34,350 nt of DNA, taken from NCBI GenBank assembly GCA_007131245.1, contig SLQX01000292.1, forward strand, positions 1 through 34,350, given 5' to 3'. Below the pieces are notes generated by a model. That model was not told the DNA's origin and searched no databases. It was given only the letters and a program-made list of their open reading frames with translations. Of this stretch, positions 8,858 through 17,551 are shown piece by piece (within the stretch, counting starts at the first letter, position 1; every line of letters starts with the position of its first letter). Made by a program: the position numbers and the translations under genes. Origin of the DNA: Bacteroidales bacterium. GTDB taxonomy: Bacteria; Bacteroidota; Bacteroidia; Bacteroidales; UBA7960.

Positions 8858-11800
8858 ATGCAGTTTTATACATACATGATAAACAGGTTCTTATTTTTGT
8901 TTTTGTTCGTACTTGCTTTTTCGGCATTTTCACAAACGCCCCAGCAGAAAGAGTACCTGATACAACTTTCATCAGAACTTGAAGCCGACTACCACAAGAG
9001 CTGGCATGTAGCCAAAAAAAAGGCGGACTCCCTGGGAATTCCCCTGAGGATTGAAACCCCTGAAGGGGTAATGGAGCTTCAGGCGTTTGAGAGGGGAATG
9101 CCTGTTTATTATACAACCTACAATTATCAAGGGGCTGTTGCCATAAACAGTAGTCAGGTATGGCCAGGTGGTAATGCAGGGCTCAATCTTACCGGTCAGG
9201 GACAAACTCTGGGGATGTGGGACGGGGGTGCAACACGGCTTACCCACCAGGAATTTGGCGATAGAGTAGTTCAGGCAGATGGTGCCAGCGCACTTAGCAA
9301 CCATGCCACCCATGTAGCGGCTACCATGGTGGGGGGAGGGTATCAACAGGATGCCAAAGGGATGTCATATCTGGCTAATCTTGATGCCTACGACTGGAAT
9401 AATGATGTTTCGGAAATGGCTGAGGCTGCTGCAGAGGGCTTGCGGGTTTCCCAGCACTCTTATGGCTTTACCGCAGGATGGCGATGGGATGATGGTGATT
9501 GGTATTGGCATGGAGATTTGTCCATAAGCACTGAGGAAGATTACAAGTTTGGATTTTATGATGATATTGCCCGTACATGGGATTTGATTGCCAATAATGC
9601 CCCTGGTTATTTGATTGTAAAGTCGGCGGGCAACGACAGGGGCCGTGGCCCAGAGCCCGGGACCGGTCATTATGTTTGGAGTGAGGGAGGTTGGACATGG
9701 TCAACAGATGTTCGCCAACTGGATGGTGGTGAGGATGGCTTTGACTGTATATCTAGGAACGGTAATGCCAAAAACATTCTTACGGTGGGTGCTGTAACTG
9801 CACAGGGCGTAATGTCAGACTTCAGTGGCTGGGGCCCCACAGATGATGGACGCATTAAACCCGATATTGTAGCCAAAGGGGTAGGGGTCTACTCTGCTAC
9901 TGCTGCAAGCGATTTTGCCTACGACACATGGAATGGTACCTCCATGTCAGGCCCCATGGTAAGTGGTTCAGTGGGGCTATTGCTTGAACATTACCAAAAC
10001 CTCCACGGTCCTTTTTCTTCTTTGCGCTCTGCCTCCATGAAAGGCCTGATCCTACATACAGCCGATGAAACCGGCAGTCATCCTGCCCCGGATTACAGCT
10101 ATGGCTGGGGGATGATGAACACCCAAAGTGCTGCTGAACTCATCAGTCATGATGCGCTGGCAGGCGGAGATTTTAATATTAGGGAGTTGACCCTTGAAAA
10201 TGACCAAACTGTTGAGCTGGAAGTTGTTTCTGATGGGACAGCTCCTTTGAAAGCTACCATAGTTTGGAACGACCCGGCTGCGTCTCCTTTACCTCCTGCA
10301 CTTAACCCAACAACGCCTATGTTGGTAAACGACCTGGATTTGCGCATTTATGATGAATCCGATACTGCGTATTTTCCCTGGATTCTTGACCCCGCTAACC
10401 CTGCTGAAACAGCCACTACGGGTGACAACTTTCGCGACAATGTGGAGCAGGTGTTTATTGAAAACCCCGTGGAGGGAGAAACCTATACCATCACGGTCTC
10501 TCATAAAGGGACTCTCAGCGATTCCCAGGAGTTTTCACTGATTGTTAACGGTATTCATTGGGAAGACCTGAATAAACAAGTGACTTTTACGGTGTCCAAT
10601 GAGGCGGGCCAACCTCTGGAGAATGCCAGGATTACGATCGATCCCCAAAGTGAAAAAAAATATGATTCCCTCCAGCTGCCAAAATCTGGTAATAGTAGCA
10701 GCAGGGAAGCTGATGTTCCTGCAAAAGAATGGTTATCCAGCCTGGCAAGAGGTTTTGAAATGGAACTACAAAACAAGGATTCAGATGACTTTGTCAAAAC
10801 ACCCCCTGGTATTGAAAATAAATCCGGCTATTGGTTGCACTGGGACACAGGTGTAAATGAGGGTTCCATTGGTATTGGAAACGGGGGGATTTTTTACGTG
10901 GCTGCCCGCTGGCAACCAGATGAGCTGCAGGCTTTCCAGGGGATGTTAATAAGTAAACTCAGGGTTTATATTAGTGACCTCCCCACAAATGTAACTGCCA
11001 AAATTTGGCAGGGAATGAATGAGTACAGTTTGCAGGAGATGGTATCAAAGTCTTTTGTGCCCGCCGAAACTAGTTGGAATGAAGTATATTTCGACCAGGC
11101 ATACCCGGTTAATGTTGAGGAGGAGTTGTGGATAGGACTTGAAATTGATGATCCAGGCGATGATTTGTACCCCATGGGCAGGGATAATGCCACTTTGCAC
11201 GACGGCAAAGGAAACAAAGTAAAAATAGGCCATGATGGGGATTGGGACAATTTATCCGGGTATGATATCGCAGGCAACTGGAATTTGCAAGCTTTTCTTG
11301 AAGAATCCCAGGAGTCGGTATTGTTTACTGATGCCAATGGTCAGGCAGCTTTTCTTTCCACGGGAGGAACGTACAATTATATGATTGAAAAAGATGGTTA
11401 TCTAACTTATGAAGGGACCTTTTCTGTTACCGAAAACGATCTTGACATTGATGTTATATTGCAATATGATGAAAATCCACCAGAGCGTTATCTCCTGGAA
11501 CTTGTTGGTGAACCTGAACCTGCAGGAACATTAAGTGGAGCTGGAGAATACGAGCAGGGCACCCTTGTGGATGTTGGTGCATTGGCTGCTGATGGTTATG
11601 AGTTTTCTCACTGGACTGACATTCATGAGAACACTATAAGTGCACAGGCTAACTTTGAGTATGCCATGCCCGCATCAGATATGGTGCTGACCGCTCATTT
11701 TCAACCTACAATGCATACCCTGGAAATAGACACCCAGGGGGGTGGCGAAGTTTTAGTTGATGATAGCGTTTATGATGGAGTGGTTGCCTTTGAATATGGG

Positions 11801-12427
11801 AGCCAGGTTATTTTGAAAGCTATGGCTGATCCGGGATGGCGGTTTGATAGCTGGAGCGGGGATATTATGTCGGATAGTTTGGAGGAAACCTTGCTGATTG
11901 ACCAGGATAAATCAGTTACAGCCCATTTTTCAGAGCTCCCGCTTTTTGAGCTGAAACTCATGGCTAACCCCGCTTATGCTGGTGCCACAGAGGGAGAAGG
12001 GCTGTACTATGAAGGTCAAGAAGTGGTCGTTGAGGCAATTGCCCATCAGGGCTACATATTCCAACAATGGAGTGATGTGTACAACAATGAAGTTGCGGGT
12101 CAGTCAGAATATACCTTTGATATGCCTGCCAATGAATTGACGCTTGTGGCCCATTTTTATACAGAAACATTTACCCAGGAACAATCTGCAGAAGAGATAA
12201 ATATGTTTCCAAATCCGGCCCGCGGATATATCGTTGTTATTTCTGATATGGAAATACAGCAGGTGATGATAAAAGATATCACGGGCAGGGAAATTCTTGC
12301 AGAAAGGGTAACTGGTAAAAGTATTCGGATTGAATTGGCTGGAGTACATCCAGGTGTGTATATGGTCACCCTTAAAACGATGTATGGCCCTGTTGTAAAG
12401 AAATTGCAGATATTGGGAAGGGATTAA
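8858..12427 (+). CDS. Secreted S8 subtilisin-like serine protease with InlB-like repeats and T9SS sorting domain
   Basis: This is a large exported peptidase (1189 residues). A signal peptide ends near 'FSAFSQ'. The subtilase domain shows the catalytic Asp in 'LGMWDGG' (Asp122), His in 'HATHVAA' (His149), the oxyanion Asn in 'SAGND' and Ser in 'NGTSMSGP' (Ser362). A beta-rich domain like those after other subtilases follows, then a region of unknown fold. Three divergent InlB B-like repeats lie at about 876-948, 951-1027 and 1028-1104, each with a 'GY/GW-x-F-x-x-W' block and ending in 'AHF'. The C-terminal 75 residues form a type A T9SS sorting domain ('MFPNPARGYIVV', 'DITGREI', 'GVYMVTL'), so it should cross the outer membrane through type IX secretion and be surface-bound or released. 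A second ATG at 8876 (MINRF) gives an equally good signal peptide. Substrate unknown. Confidence 0.93.
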   Translation: MQFYTYMINRFLFLFLFVLAFSAFSQTPQQKEYLIQLSSELEADYHKSWHVAKKKADSLGIPLRIETPEGVMELQAFERGMPVYYTTYNYQGAVAINSSQVWPGGNAGLNLTGQGQTLGMWDGGATRLTHQEFGDRVVQADGASALSNHATHVAATMVGGGYQQDAKGMSYLANLDAYDWNNDVSEMAEAAAEGLRVSQHSYGFTAGWRWDDGDWYWHGDLSISTEEDYKFGFYDDIARTWDLIANNAPGYLIVKSAGNDRGRGPEPGTGHYVWSEGGWTWSTDVRQLDGGEDGFDCISRNGNAKNILTVGAVTAQGVMSDFSGWGPTDDGRIKPDIVAKGVGVYSATAASDFAYDTWNGTSMSGPMVSGSVGLLLEHYQNLHGPFSSLRSASMKGLILHTADETGSHPAPDYSYGWGMMNTQSAAELISHDALAGGDFNIRELTLENDQTVELEVVSDGTAPLKATIVWNDPAASPLPPALNPTTPMLVNDLDLRIYDESDTAYFPWILDPANPAETATTGDNFRDNVEQVFIENPVEGETYTITVSHKGTLSDSQEFSLIVNGIHWEDLNKQVTFTVSNEAGQPLENARITIDPQSEKKYDSLQLPKSGNSSSREADVPAKEWLSSLARGFEMELQNKDSDDFVKTPPGIENKSGYWLHWDTGVNEGSIGIGNGGIFYVAARWQPDELQAFQGMLISKLRVYISDLPTNVTAKIWQGMNEYSLQEMVSKSFVPAETSWNEVYFDQAYPVNVEEELWIGLEIDDPGDDLYPMGRDNATLHDGKGNKVKIGHDGDWDNLSGYDIAGNWNLQAFLEESQESVLFTDANGQAAFLSTGGTYNYMIEKDGYLTYEGTFSVTENDLDIDVILQYDENPPERYLLELVGEPEPAGTLSGAGEYEQGTLVDVGALAADGYEFSHWTDIHENTISAQANFEYAMPASDMVLTAHFQPTMHTLEIDTQGGGEVLVDDSVYDGVVAFEYGSQVILKAMADPGWRFDSWSGDIMSDSLEETLLIDQDKSVTAHFSELPLFELKLMANPAYAGATEGEGLYYEGQEVVVEAIAHQGYIFQQWSDVYNNEVAGQSEYTFDMPANELTLVAHFYTETFTQEQSAEEINMFPNPARGYIVVISDMEIQQVMIKDITGREILAERVTGKSIRIELAGVHPGVYMVTLKTMYGPVVKKLQILGRD

Positions 12428-12464
12428 TGGATTTTGTTGGGTGCTCACCTTTACGATAACCCTG

Positions 12465-12508
12465 AAAGAAAAAGCCCTTGTGTTGGCAAACACAAGGGCT
12501 TTTTCTTT
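12465..12508. terminator. Perfect 18-bp hairpin terminator shared by the protease gene and tRNA-Met
   Basis: The arms at 12465-12482 and 12491-12508 are perfect inverted copies around an 8-base loop. The stem contains GCCCTTGTG/CACAAGGGC flanked by A-rich and T-rich ends, so it can stop transcription from either side. It ends 2 bases from the tRNA 3' end. Confidence 0.9.
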
Positions 12509-12509
12509 G

Positions 12510-12583
12510 TGGCGGGAACGAGAGTTGAACTCGTGACCTTCGGGTTATGAATCCGACGCTCTAACCACCTGAGCTACCCCGCC
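12510..12583 (-). tRNA. tRNA-Met (anticodon CAT)
   Basis: The minus strand folds as a 74-base cloverleaf. The acceptor stem is GGCGGGG with TCCCGCC (one G-U pair) and A as discriminator base. The D arm contains AGCTCAGGTGGTTAGAGC, the anticodon loop is TTCATAA, and the T arm is ACGAG-TTCAACT-CTCGT. CCA is not encoded. The CAT anticodon with this body fits elongator tRNA-Met; a lysidine-modified tRNA-Ile2 also carries CAT and is a less likely reading. The T loop reads TTCAACT rather than the usual TTCGA/TTCAA form followed by A or G. Confidence 0.92.
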
Positions 12584-12659
12584 ATTTTTTTGATATGATA
12601 TTGTAATGAACTGTGCCGGGAGCAACCCTTTGAATTGCCTCCCTTGTTTTAAAGTGGTG

Positions 12660-12667
12660 CAAAAATA
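12660..12667 (-). promoter_or_regulatory. Probable promoter element of the tRNA-Met gene
   Basis: The minus strand reads TATTTTTG, a TAnnTTTG match, about 77 bases upstream of the mature tRNA 5' end. CTTG lies 18 bases further upstream as a possible -33 box. Confidence 0.5.
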
Positions 12668-12810
12668 GTAAAGAATTTTTAAATACAAGGAATAATTTGG
12701 AAAAGTTTTTGAGAAGGCACTCGTGTAAAAACTTTAAGCCCACGCCTCTAAAAAACGTGAATAAACCATGAAGATAATAAGGTGTTTAACCTTTTTCAGA
12801 AAACATTTAT

Positions 12811-12818
12811 TATTTTTG
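12811..12818 (+). promoter_or_regulatory. Probable promoter element of the exbB operon
   Basis: TATTTTTG matches TAnnTTTG and lies 67 bases upstream of the exbB ATG. TTTA at 12785-12788 is a possible weak -33 box. It is divergent from the tRNA promoter. Confidence 0.55.
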
Positions 12819-12885
12819 CCAAGGCAAAATAAATGCCCTCATTCTTAGTTATTAAACCAAATGTAACCGGAAAAATTAACCATTA

Positions 12886-13587
12886 ATGATAAATACTTTT
12901 TTACTACAGGTTCAGATGGCCAATGAGGCCACAGATACATTGGCCGCTGATACACCAGCGGAAGAAACGCTGAGTTTCTTTTCACTTGCTCTAAGGGGAG
13001 GGATTGTAATGATTCCTCTTGTGATTTTATCAGTTGTTGCCGTTTATATTTTTATTGAGCGGTATCTGGCTATTGCCAAGGCATCTAAGGAGGAGTCAAA
13101 CTTTATGAATAATATCCGTGATTTTATTCATGAGGGTCGAATTGATAGCGCAAAATCCTTATGTCGTAACAATCAATCACCCCTGGCCCGAATGATTGCA
13201 AAGGGTATAACCCGTATCGGAAGACCCCTGGGAGATATCAATGCAGCCATAGAAAATGTGGGTAAGCTTGAGGTGGCCAAGCTGGAAAAAAACATTGCTT
13301 TTTTGTCGACTGTAGCCGGGGCTGCACCAATGATTGGTTTTCTCGGTACTGTGATGGGAATGGTTAGAGCTTTTTACAATATGTCTATGGCGGGAAACAA
13401 TATCGATATTTCCCTGCTTGCCGGTGGTATTTATGAAGCGATGATTACCACTATCACAGGGTTAACTGTTGGTATTATCGGTTACATTTGCTACAATATC
13501 CTGGTATCGCGTATCGAAAAGGTTGTTTTCATGCTGGAAGCCAGGGCAACTGAATTTATGGACTTGCTGCACGAGCCCGCATCCTAA
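12886..13587 (+). CDS. exbB: MotA/TolQ/ExbB proton channel family protein
   Basis: This inner-membrane subunit forms the proton channel that, with ExbD, powers a TonB-type protein. The 233-residue protein has an N-terminal membrane segment ('GGIVMIPLVILSVVAVYIFI', about 39-58), a cytoplasmic loop, and two further membrane segments in the conserved ExbB core ('FLSTVAGAAPMIGFLGTVMG' and 'TITGLTVGIIGYICYNILV'). The core motif G-x-x-G-T-V-x-G-M is intact. An 11-base gap separates it from exbD, and the tonB-like gene follows at once, so the three form an operon. TolQ of the Tol-Pal system is a close relative, but no tolB or pal lies nearby, which favours ExbB. Confidence 0.92.
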   Translation: MINTFLLQVQMANEATDTLAADTPAEETLSFFSLALRGGIVMIPLVILSVVAVYIFIERYLAIAKASKEESNFMNNIRDFIHEGRIDSAKSLCRNNQSPLARMIAKGITRIGRPLGDINAAIENVGKLEVAKLEKNIAFLSTVAGAAPMIGFLGTVMGMVRAFYNMSMAGNNIDISLLAGGIYEAMITTITGLTVGIIGYICYNILVSRIEKVVFMLEARATEFMDLLHEPAS

Positions 13588-13598
13588 AAAAACAAACT

Positions 13599-14012
13599 AT
13601 GGCAATTAAACTCAGAAACCCCAGAAAAGCCGAATTTAACATGGCCTCCATGTCTGACCTGGTTTTCCTGTTGCTGATATTTTTTATGTTGACATCCACA
13701 CTGGTTGCTCCCAATGCCATTAAGCTTTTGCTCCCATCAAGCGATAGCCGCACCATGGCCAGCCAAACCATTACCGTCTACATCAATGATGAGTATAATA
13801 TCTTCCTTGAAGAAACACCTGTTGATTTGGATGCACTGCAAACTGGTTTGATTGGGGTTCTTGAGGGGCAAACCCAGGGGTCGGTTGTATTGCGCTCTGA
13901 TCAGAGTGTGCCTGTTCAGTATATTGTAAGTGTTATTGACGTAGTAAATAATATCAATAGTATGAATCAAACCCAACATCGGGTTATCCTGGCTACGCAG
14001 CCACATCGTTGA
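13599..14012 (+). CDS. exbD: ExbD/TolR biopolymer transport protein
   Basis: This is the partner of ExbB in the proton-driven energizing complex. The 137-residue protein has a short cytoplasmic N-terminus, one membrane segment ('LVFLLLIFFMLTSTLV', about 22-38) preceded by the family's conserved Asp in 'MSDLVFLLL', and a periplasmic domain ending in 'MNQTQHRVILAT'. The membrane Asp is needed for proton use in this family. It starts 11 bases after exbB and ends 2 bases before the next ATG, which fits tight co-translation. Confidence 0.92.
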   Translation: MAIKLRNPRKAEFNMASMSDLVFLLLIFFMLTSTLVAPNAIKLLLPSSDSRTMASQTITVYINDEYNIFLEETPVDLDALQTGLIGVLEGQTQGSVVLRSDQSVPVQYIVSVIDVVNNINSMNQTQHRVILATQPHR

Positions 14013-14014
14013 GT

Positions 14015-14830
14015 ATGACTGAAGAAAAACAAAAATATAAAAACAATGCTCTCATTGGCACCCTGATTTTTCATGGGTTGCTGCTGTTGGGTTTTATCTA
14101 CTTTGGGCTGTCAACTCCTTTGCCTTTGCCAGAAGAAGAGGGAGTGCTGGTTAATCTCGGATACACAGAGTCCGGAGCTGGTCAGCGTCAACCCCTTACT
14201 TCATCTCCACCGCCACCTCAGCCAGAACCTGCGCAATCGGATCAGGCTACAGAAGATATTGCTACCCAGAACACAGAGGAGACGGTGGCATTACCTGATT
14301 CGGAGCAGGACAGGGAGCAACCCAGAGAGGATACACAGCAGGATACTCCACAACCAGCGGAGGAAAGCACACAGGAAGAGGTACAGCCCGAACCCGAACC
14401 CGAGCCCCAGGTGGATCCCAGGGCGATGTTCCCGGGACGTGACAGGAGAACCACTGAAAGTCAAAACCAGGGAGAAGGAGGTGCCCCCGGGAATCAGGGC
14501 CGGCCAGATGGAACCACTGATGGTACTGCCACCGATGGTGGCGGTCAGGGGGATGGAGTAGAGTTCAGCCTGGCTGGCAGATCAGCCAACAACTTGCCTC
14601 TGCCTGACTATACCACGCAGTCGCAGGGCAAGGTGGTGGTTAGGATTTGGGTTGACCGAAACGGGCAGGTGACCAGGGCCGAAGCCGGTGCCCGGGGTAC
14701 AACCACTTCTGATCAAGCTTTGTGGCGAGAGGCTGAAATAGCTGCCAGAAAAGCCAGCTTTGATTCAAAAAGCGATGCGGCCCATGAGCAACAGGGAACA
14801 ATTACCTATAATTTTATCAGGCTGAATTAA
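14015..14830 (+). CDS. TonB-like energy transducer
   Basis: The protein probably transmits ExbBD energy to outer-membrane TonB-dependent receptors. It has an N-terminal membrane anchor (about 13-33, 'LIGTLIFHGLLLLGFIYFGL'), a long periplasmic spacer rich in Pro, Glu and Gln (about 60-140, with repeated 'EPEPEP'), a Gly-rich stretch, and a C-terminal domain from about 195 ('GKVVVRIWVDRNGQVTRAEA') that resembles TonB/TolA C-termini. I start it at ATG 14015 (MTEEKQKYK, 271 residues). The frame can be extended two codons to a TTG that overlaps the exbD stop, but the ATG is more natural. A TolA-like role is the alternative. The spacer composition differs strongly from the neighbours, as expected for this family. 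Confidence 0.85.
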   Translation: MTEEKQKYKNNALIGTLIFHGLLLLGFIYFGLSTPLPLPEEEGVLVNLGYTESGAGQRQPLTSSPPPPQPEPAQSDQATEDIATQNTEETVALPDSEQDREQPREDTQQDTPQPAEESTQEEVQPEPEPEPQVDPRAMFPGRDRRTTESQNQGEGGAPGNQGRPDGTTDGTATDGGGQGDGVEFSLAGRSANNLPLPDYTTQSQGKVVVRIWVDRNGQVTRAEAGARGTTTSDQALWREAEIAARKASFDSKSDAAHEQQGTITYNFIRLN

Positions 14831-14832
14831 AT

Positions 14833-14867
14833 ATGCGATGAGCCGTTAATATGGCTTACGCATTTTT
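14833..14867 (+). terminator. Probable terminator or attenuator between the tonB-like gene and folC
   Basis: ATGCG-A-TGAGCC pairs with GGCTTACGCAT (one bulged A, one G-U pair) around an 8-base loop and is followed by TTTTT. It lies directly after the tonB-like stop and 33 bases before folC, so read-through may lower folC expression. Confidence 0.55.
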
Positions 14868-14899
14868 GATAATCATAACCCCTCCAACCTTTTGTTTCA

Positions 14900-16198
14900 A
14901 TGAACTACTCACAAACACTGGAATACCTGTATGCCCAGCTTCCTATGTTTCACCGTGTGGGAGCGGCAGCATATAAGGCCAATCTTGACAACACCATTGC
15001 CCTGGCAAAGCATCTCGGAAACCCCCAGGATGATTTCCCATCTATTCATATCGCAGGGACGAATGGCAAAGGGTCGGTTGCACATATCCTGGCTTCTGCA
15101 CTTCAGCAGGCCGGGTACAAAACAGGGCTGGCCACATCTCCACATCTAAAGGATTTCAGAGAAAGATTCAGAATTAATGGAAGACAAATTCCTGAGGAGT
15201 ATATTACGGGGTTTGTTTTGAAACATAAAAACTTCCTGGAAAAAATTCAGCCCTCCTTTTTTGAAATGACCATAGCTATGACTTTTGACTTTTTTTCCCG
15301 GGAAAAAGTGGATATAGCCGTTGTTGAAACTGGCATGGGGGGCAGGCTTGACTCAACCAATATCATTCATCCTGAACTGTCGATCATAACCAATATCGGT
15401 TTGGATCATATGAATTTGCTTGGGGATACTTTACCCAAAATAGCCAGGGAAAAAGCTGGAATTATTAAGACAGGTGTGCCTTTGGTTGTGGGACGCAGGC
15501 AAATTGAAACCATGCCTGTTTTTGATGAAAAAGCAAAGGATATTGGGGCACCCATTGTATATGCTGAGGATAGCTATAAACTGGAAAACCCGAAGTATAC
15601 AACCGTTGACGGGCAGCCCATGATAGAAGCCCGGCTTAGATGTCATGAAGATGTTATAGATATTCGAAGCCCTTTGACGGGAACTTATCAGTATGAAAAT
15701 ATTTGTACGGCTTTTGCAGCCATTGAGCAGATTAACAAAGCAGGTAGATTTCGACTACCCCTGGATGCAGCTGTTAAGGGGTTAGCAAAAGTAGTAGAAA
15801 ATACCGGAATGGCCGGGCGTTGGCAGCAGCTGAGCAAAAATCCCCTTACTATCTGTGATACCGGACACAACCATGATGGCATGGTTCGGATACTGGAAAA
15901 CATCAGAATGACCACTTTTGGCCATTTACACTTTGTGCTTGGCATGATGAATGACAAAGATATTTTGGGGATACTGAAACTGTTACCGGTAGATAATACC
16001 ACTTATTATTTTTGTAAACCCGATGTTCCCAGGGGACTGGATGTATTGAAACTAAAAGAAAGTGCACTTCAGCTGGGAATGAAAGGGGAATCCTATTTTT
16101 CGGTTGAGGAAGCATTGGCATCTGCAAGGCAAAAAGCCCATAACCGTGACCTGGTTTTTGTGGGTGGAAGCACTTTTGTGGTAGCCGAAGTTGTATAA
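14900..16198 (+). CDS. folC: Bifunctional folylpolyglutamate synthase / dihydrofolate synthase
   Basis: FolC adds glutamate to dihydropteroate and then to folates, using ATP, in the cytosol. The 432-residue protein has the Mur-ligase-type P-loop 'GTNGKGS' (residues 53-59), then 'ATSPHLKDFRERFRINGRQI', the metal-binding 'VVETGMGGRLDSTN', and 'SIITNIGLDHMNLLG', all standard FolC signatures. The C-terminal domain contains 'AGRWQQLSKNPLTICDTGHNHDG', the typical GRWQ and DGAHN-like region, here with His in place of the usual Ala (DTGHN). It follows the exbB-exbD-tonB genes in the same direction, behind a hairpin that may partly stop transcription. No terminator was seen after its stop. Confidence 0.95.
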   Translation: MNYSQTLEYLYAQLPMFHRVGAAAYKANLDNTIALAKHLGNPQDDFPSIHIAGTNGKGSVAHILASALQQAGYKTGLATSPHLKDFRERFRINGRQIPEEYITGFVLKHKNFLEKIQPSFFEMTIAMTFDFFSREKVDIAVVETGMGGRLDSTNIIHPELSIITNIGLDHMNLLGDTLPKIAREKAGIIKTGVPLVVGRRQIETMPVFDEKAKDIGAPIVYAEDSYKLENPKYTTVDGQPMIEARLRCHEDVIDIRSPLTGTYQYENICTAFAAIEQINKAGRFRLPLDAAVKGLAKVVENTGMAGRWQQLSKNPLTICDTGHNHDGMVRILENIRMTTFGHLHFVLGMMNDKDILGILKLLPVDNTTYYFCKPDVPRGLDVLKLKESALQLGMKGESYFSVEEALASARQKAHNRDLVFVGGSTFVVAEVV

Positions 16199-16275
16199 AA
16201 TTGAAGACAGTTACAGATAGATTGGCCTGAATGTATTGTATTCTTTGCTATGAAAAACGCCAGGCTCTTTGGGAG

Positions 16276-16524
16276 TTACTCTTGATAGGTTAATTCCATC
16301 TGCGAACGAATCTCTATTTCCCTGTTTGACATAAGAGAATTGGGCATTATAAAATCAGGGCAATCTCCATGATTTTTATTAAAGTTATGTCGTGAACACT
16401 CTTTCCATTGCATTGAGTTATTCAAGCAGTAGTGATACTTATACATTAGACGGGTATCCTCAGGCATATTGATAATCCCGTTAAACAACCTGCATTGATT
16501 TCTGAATAAACAGCGGTTAATCAT
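16276..16524 (-). CDS. Small cysteine-rich protein, possible metal-binding (hypothetical)
   Basis: I do not recognise a named family. The 82-residue frame has five Cys at 5, 11, 33, 43 and 55, with 'YHYCLN', 'KECSRHNF' and 'GDCPDFIMPNS' around the last three. The order C-x5-C, a gap, YC-x9-C-x-R, then a short segment ending PN resembles small four-Cys bacterial proteins whose Cys probably bind metal; this resemblance is from memory, not a search. There is no signal peptide or membrane segment, so it should be cytosolic. An exact minus-strand TACTTTTG element (16680-16687) lies about 155 bases upstream, supporting transcription. The C-terminal tail is charged. It lies downstream of lpxH in the same direction but appears to have its own promoter. 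Confidence 0.55.
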   Translation of the reverse strand: MINRCLFRNQCRLFNGIINMPEDTRLMYKYHYCLNNSMQWKECSRHNFNKNHGDCPDFIMPNSLMSNREIEIRSQMELTYQE

Positions 16525-16679
16525 TTTTTTTAAACTTTGTTTCAGACACTAATGCAAAACCTATAAAAAGCGGTAAAAATCTTTTGAAAAAAAATACCGA
16601 ATTTGGGCAGATATGCATTTTGGTGTTTGTCTGCAAAAATCACTTTTTTATTTGATGATTTTTGTTGTTTAAACACATG

Positions 16680-16687
16680 CAAAAGTA
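16680..16687 (-). promoter_or_regulatory. Probable promoter element of the small Cys-rich gene
   Basis: The minus strand reads TACTTTTG, an exact TAnnTTTG match, in the gap after lpxH. The implied leader before the ATG at 16524 would be about 150 bases. No clear -33 TTTG is visible. Confidence 0.45.
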
Positions 16688-16753
16688 CAAAAAAAATTCA
16701 TGTACAATATCAATTATTCTCTTGAAGATGAAAAAAGAAGATACAGCGTGTTT

Positions 16754-17527
16754 TTATTTTGATAAAGGCTTTTTGGGATCTAAAAAATAATTGAGGGATA
16801 GTTTTTCTCCGTCGAAAACAGCATATGAAAAGTGGTTAACCCAGTCACCTGTATTGATATAGCGGGTTTTTGGACCTATCTCAATATCCAAGGGAAGGTG
16901 TCTGTGACCAAAAATAAAATAATGAATGTTTTTGGTACGTATGGTATGTTTACAAAAGGAAATGAGGTACTCCTTATCTTCCCCCATAAACTTTTCATCG
17001 TTTTTGCCATTGGCCAGGCGGCTTCTGCGCGAAAAGTATAAGGCCAGAGATGTGCCAAACCCTGGATGAAGCCAGGAAAATAATGTTTGACAAACCCTGT
17101 TTGCAAAAACTTTTTTTAACAACTTATAACCTTGATCCCCCGGGCCCAGCCCATCGCCATGAGCAATAAAGAAATGTTTTCCATTGATGCTTTTTTCAAG
17201 GGGTTTGCGGTGCATGACAACGCCCAGCTCTTTTTCAAAATAAGAAAAAATCCACATGTCATGGTTGCCTGTAAAATAATGGACAGGTGTGCCTGCATCG
17301 GTAATTTCTGCAATTTTTCCAAAAAACCTTACAAAACCCCTGGGCACCACAGTTTTATATTCAAACCAAAAATCAAAAATGTCCCCCAGGAGGTAAATTT
17401 CCGCGGCATCTTCTTTAATTTGATCAAGCCACTGTACAAGCAGTTTCTCACGCTCAAGGCTTTTGTCATAACTGGGTATGCCCAGGTGGGCATCAGAAAC
17501 AAAGTAGGTGTATTTCTTATTCGACAC
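16754..17527 (-). CDS. lpxH: UDP-2,3-diacylglucosamine diphosphatase (LpxH-type)
   Basis: LpxH removes UMP from UDP-2,3-diacylglucosamine to give lipid X in lipid A synthesis, at the inner face of the inner membrane. The metallophosphoesterase motifs are in order: 'SDAHLG' (Asp12, His14), 'GDIFDFWFE' (Asp49), 'GNHD' (88-90 region), 'AHGDG' and 'FGHRH'. Length is 257 residues. The frame extends upstream to ATG 17566, but a TATCTTTG promoter element lies inside that extension (17544-17551), and its predicted RNA start is downstream of the ATG. The first plausible start in the transcript is GTG at 17527 (VSNKKYTYFVSDAH), which also matches the usual N-terminus. The gene is divergent from the cupin gene. 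Confidence 0.88.
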   Translation of the reverse strand: MSNKKYTYFVSDAHLGIPSYDKSLEREKLLVQWLDQIKEDAAEIYLLGDIFDFWFEYKTVVPRGFVRFFGKIAEITDAGTPVHYFTGNHDMWIFSYFEKELGVVMHRKPLEKSINGKHFFIAHGDGLGPGDQGYKLLKKVFANRVCQTLFSWLHPGFGTSLALYFSRRSRLANGKNDEKFMGEDKEYLISFCKHTIRTKNIHYFIFGHRHLPLDIEIGPKTRYINTGDWVNHFSYAVFDGEKLSLNYFLDPKKPLSK

Positions 17528-17543
17528 GCCAGATAATTTTAGG

Positions 17544-17551
17544 CAAAGATA
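17544..17551 (-). promoter_or_regulatory. Promoter element of lpxH, inside the extended reading frame
   Basis: The minus strand reads TATCTTTG, an exact TAnnTTTG match. Transcription should begin near 17537, below the ATG at 17566, which makes GTG 17527 the likely start with a short leader of about 10 bases. Confidence 0.6.

Noticed and set aside
12858-12865. Minus-strand TACATTTG match between the exbB promoter and the exbB ATG
   Set aside because: It points away from exbB and lies far from the tRNA; the closer 12660-12667 element explains tRNA transcription better.
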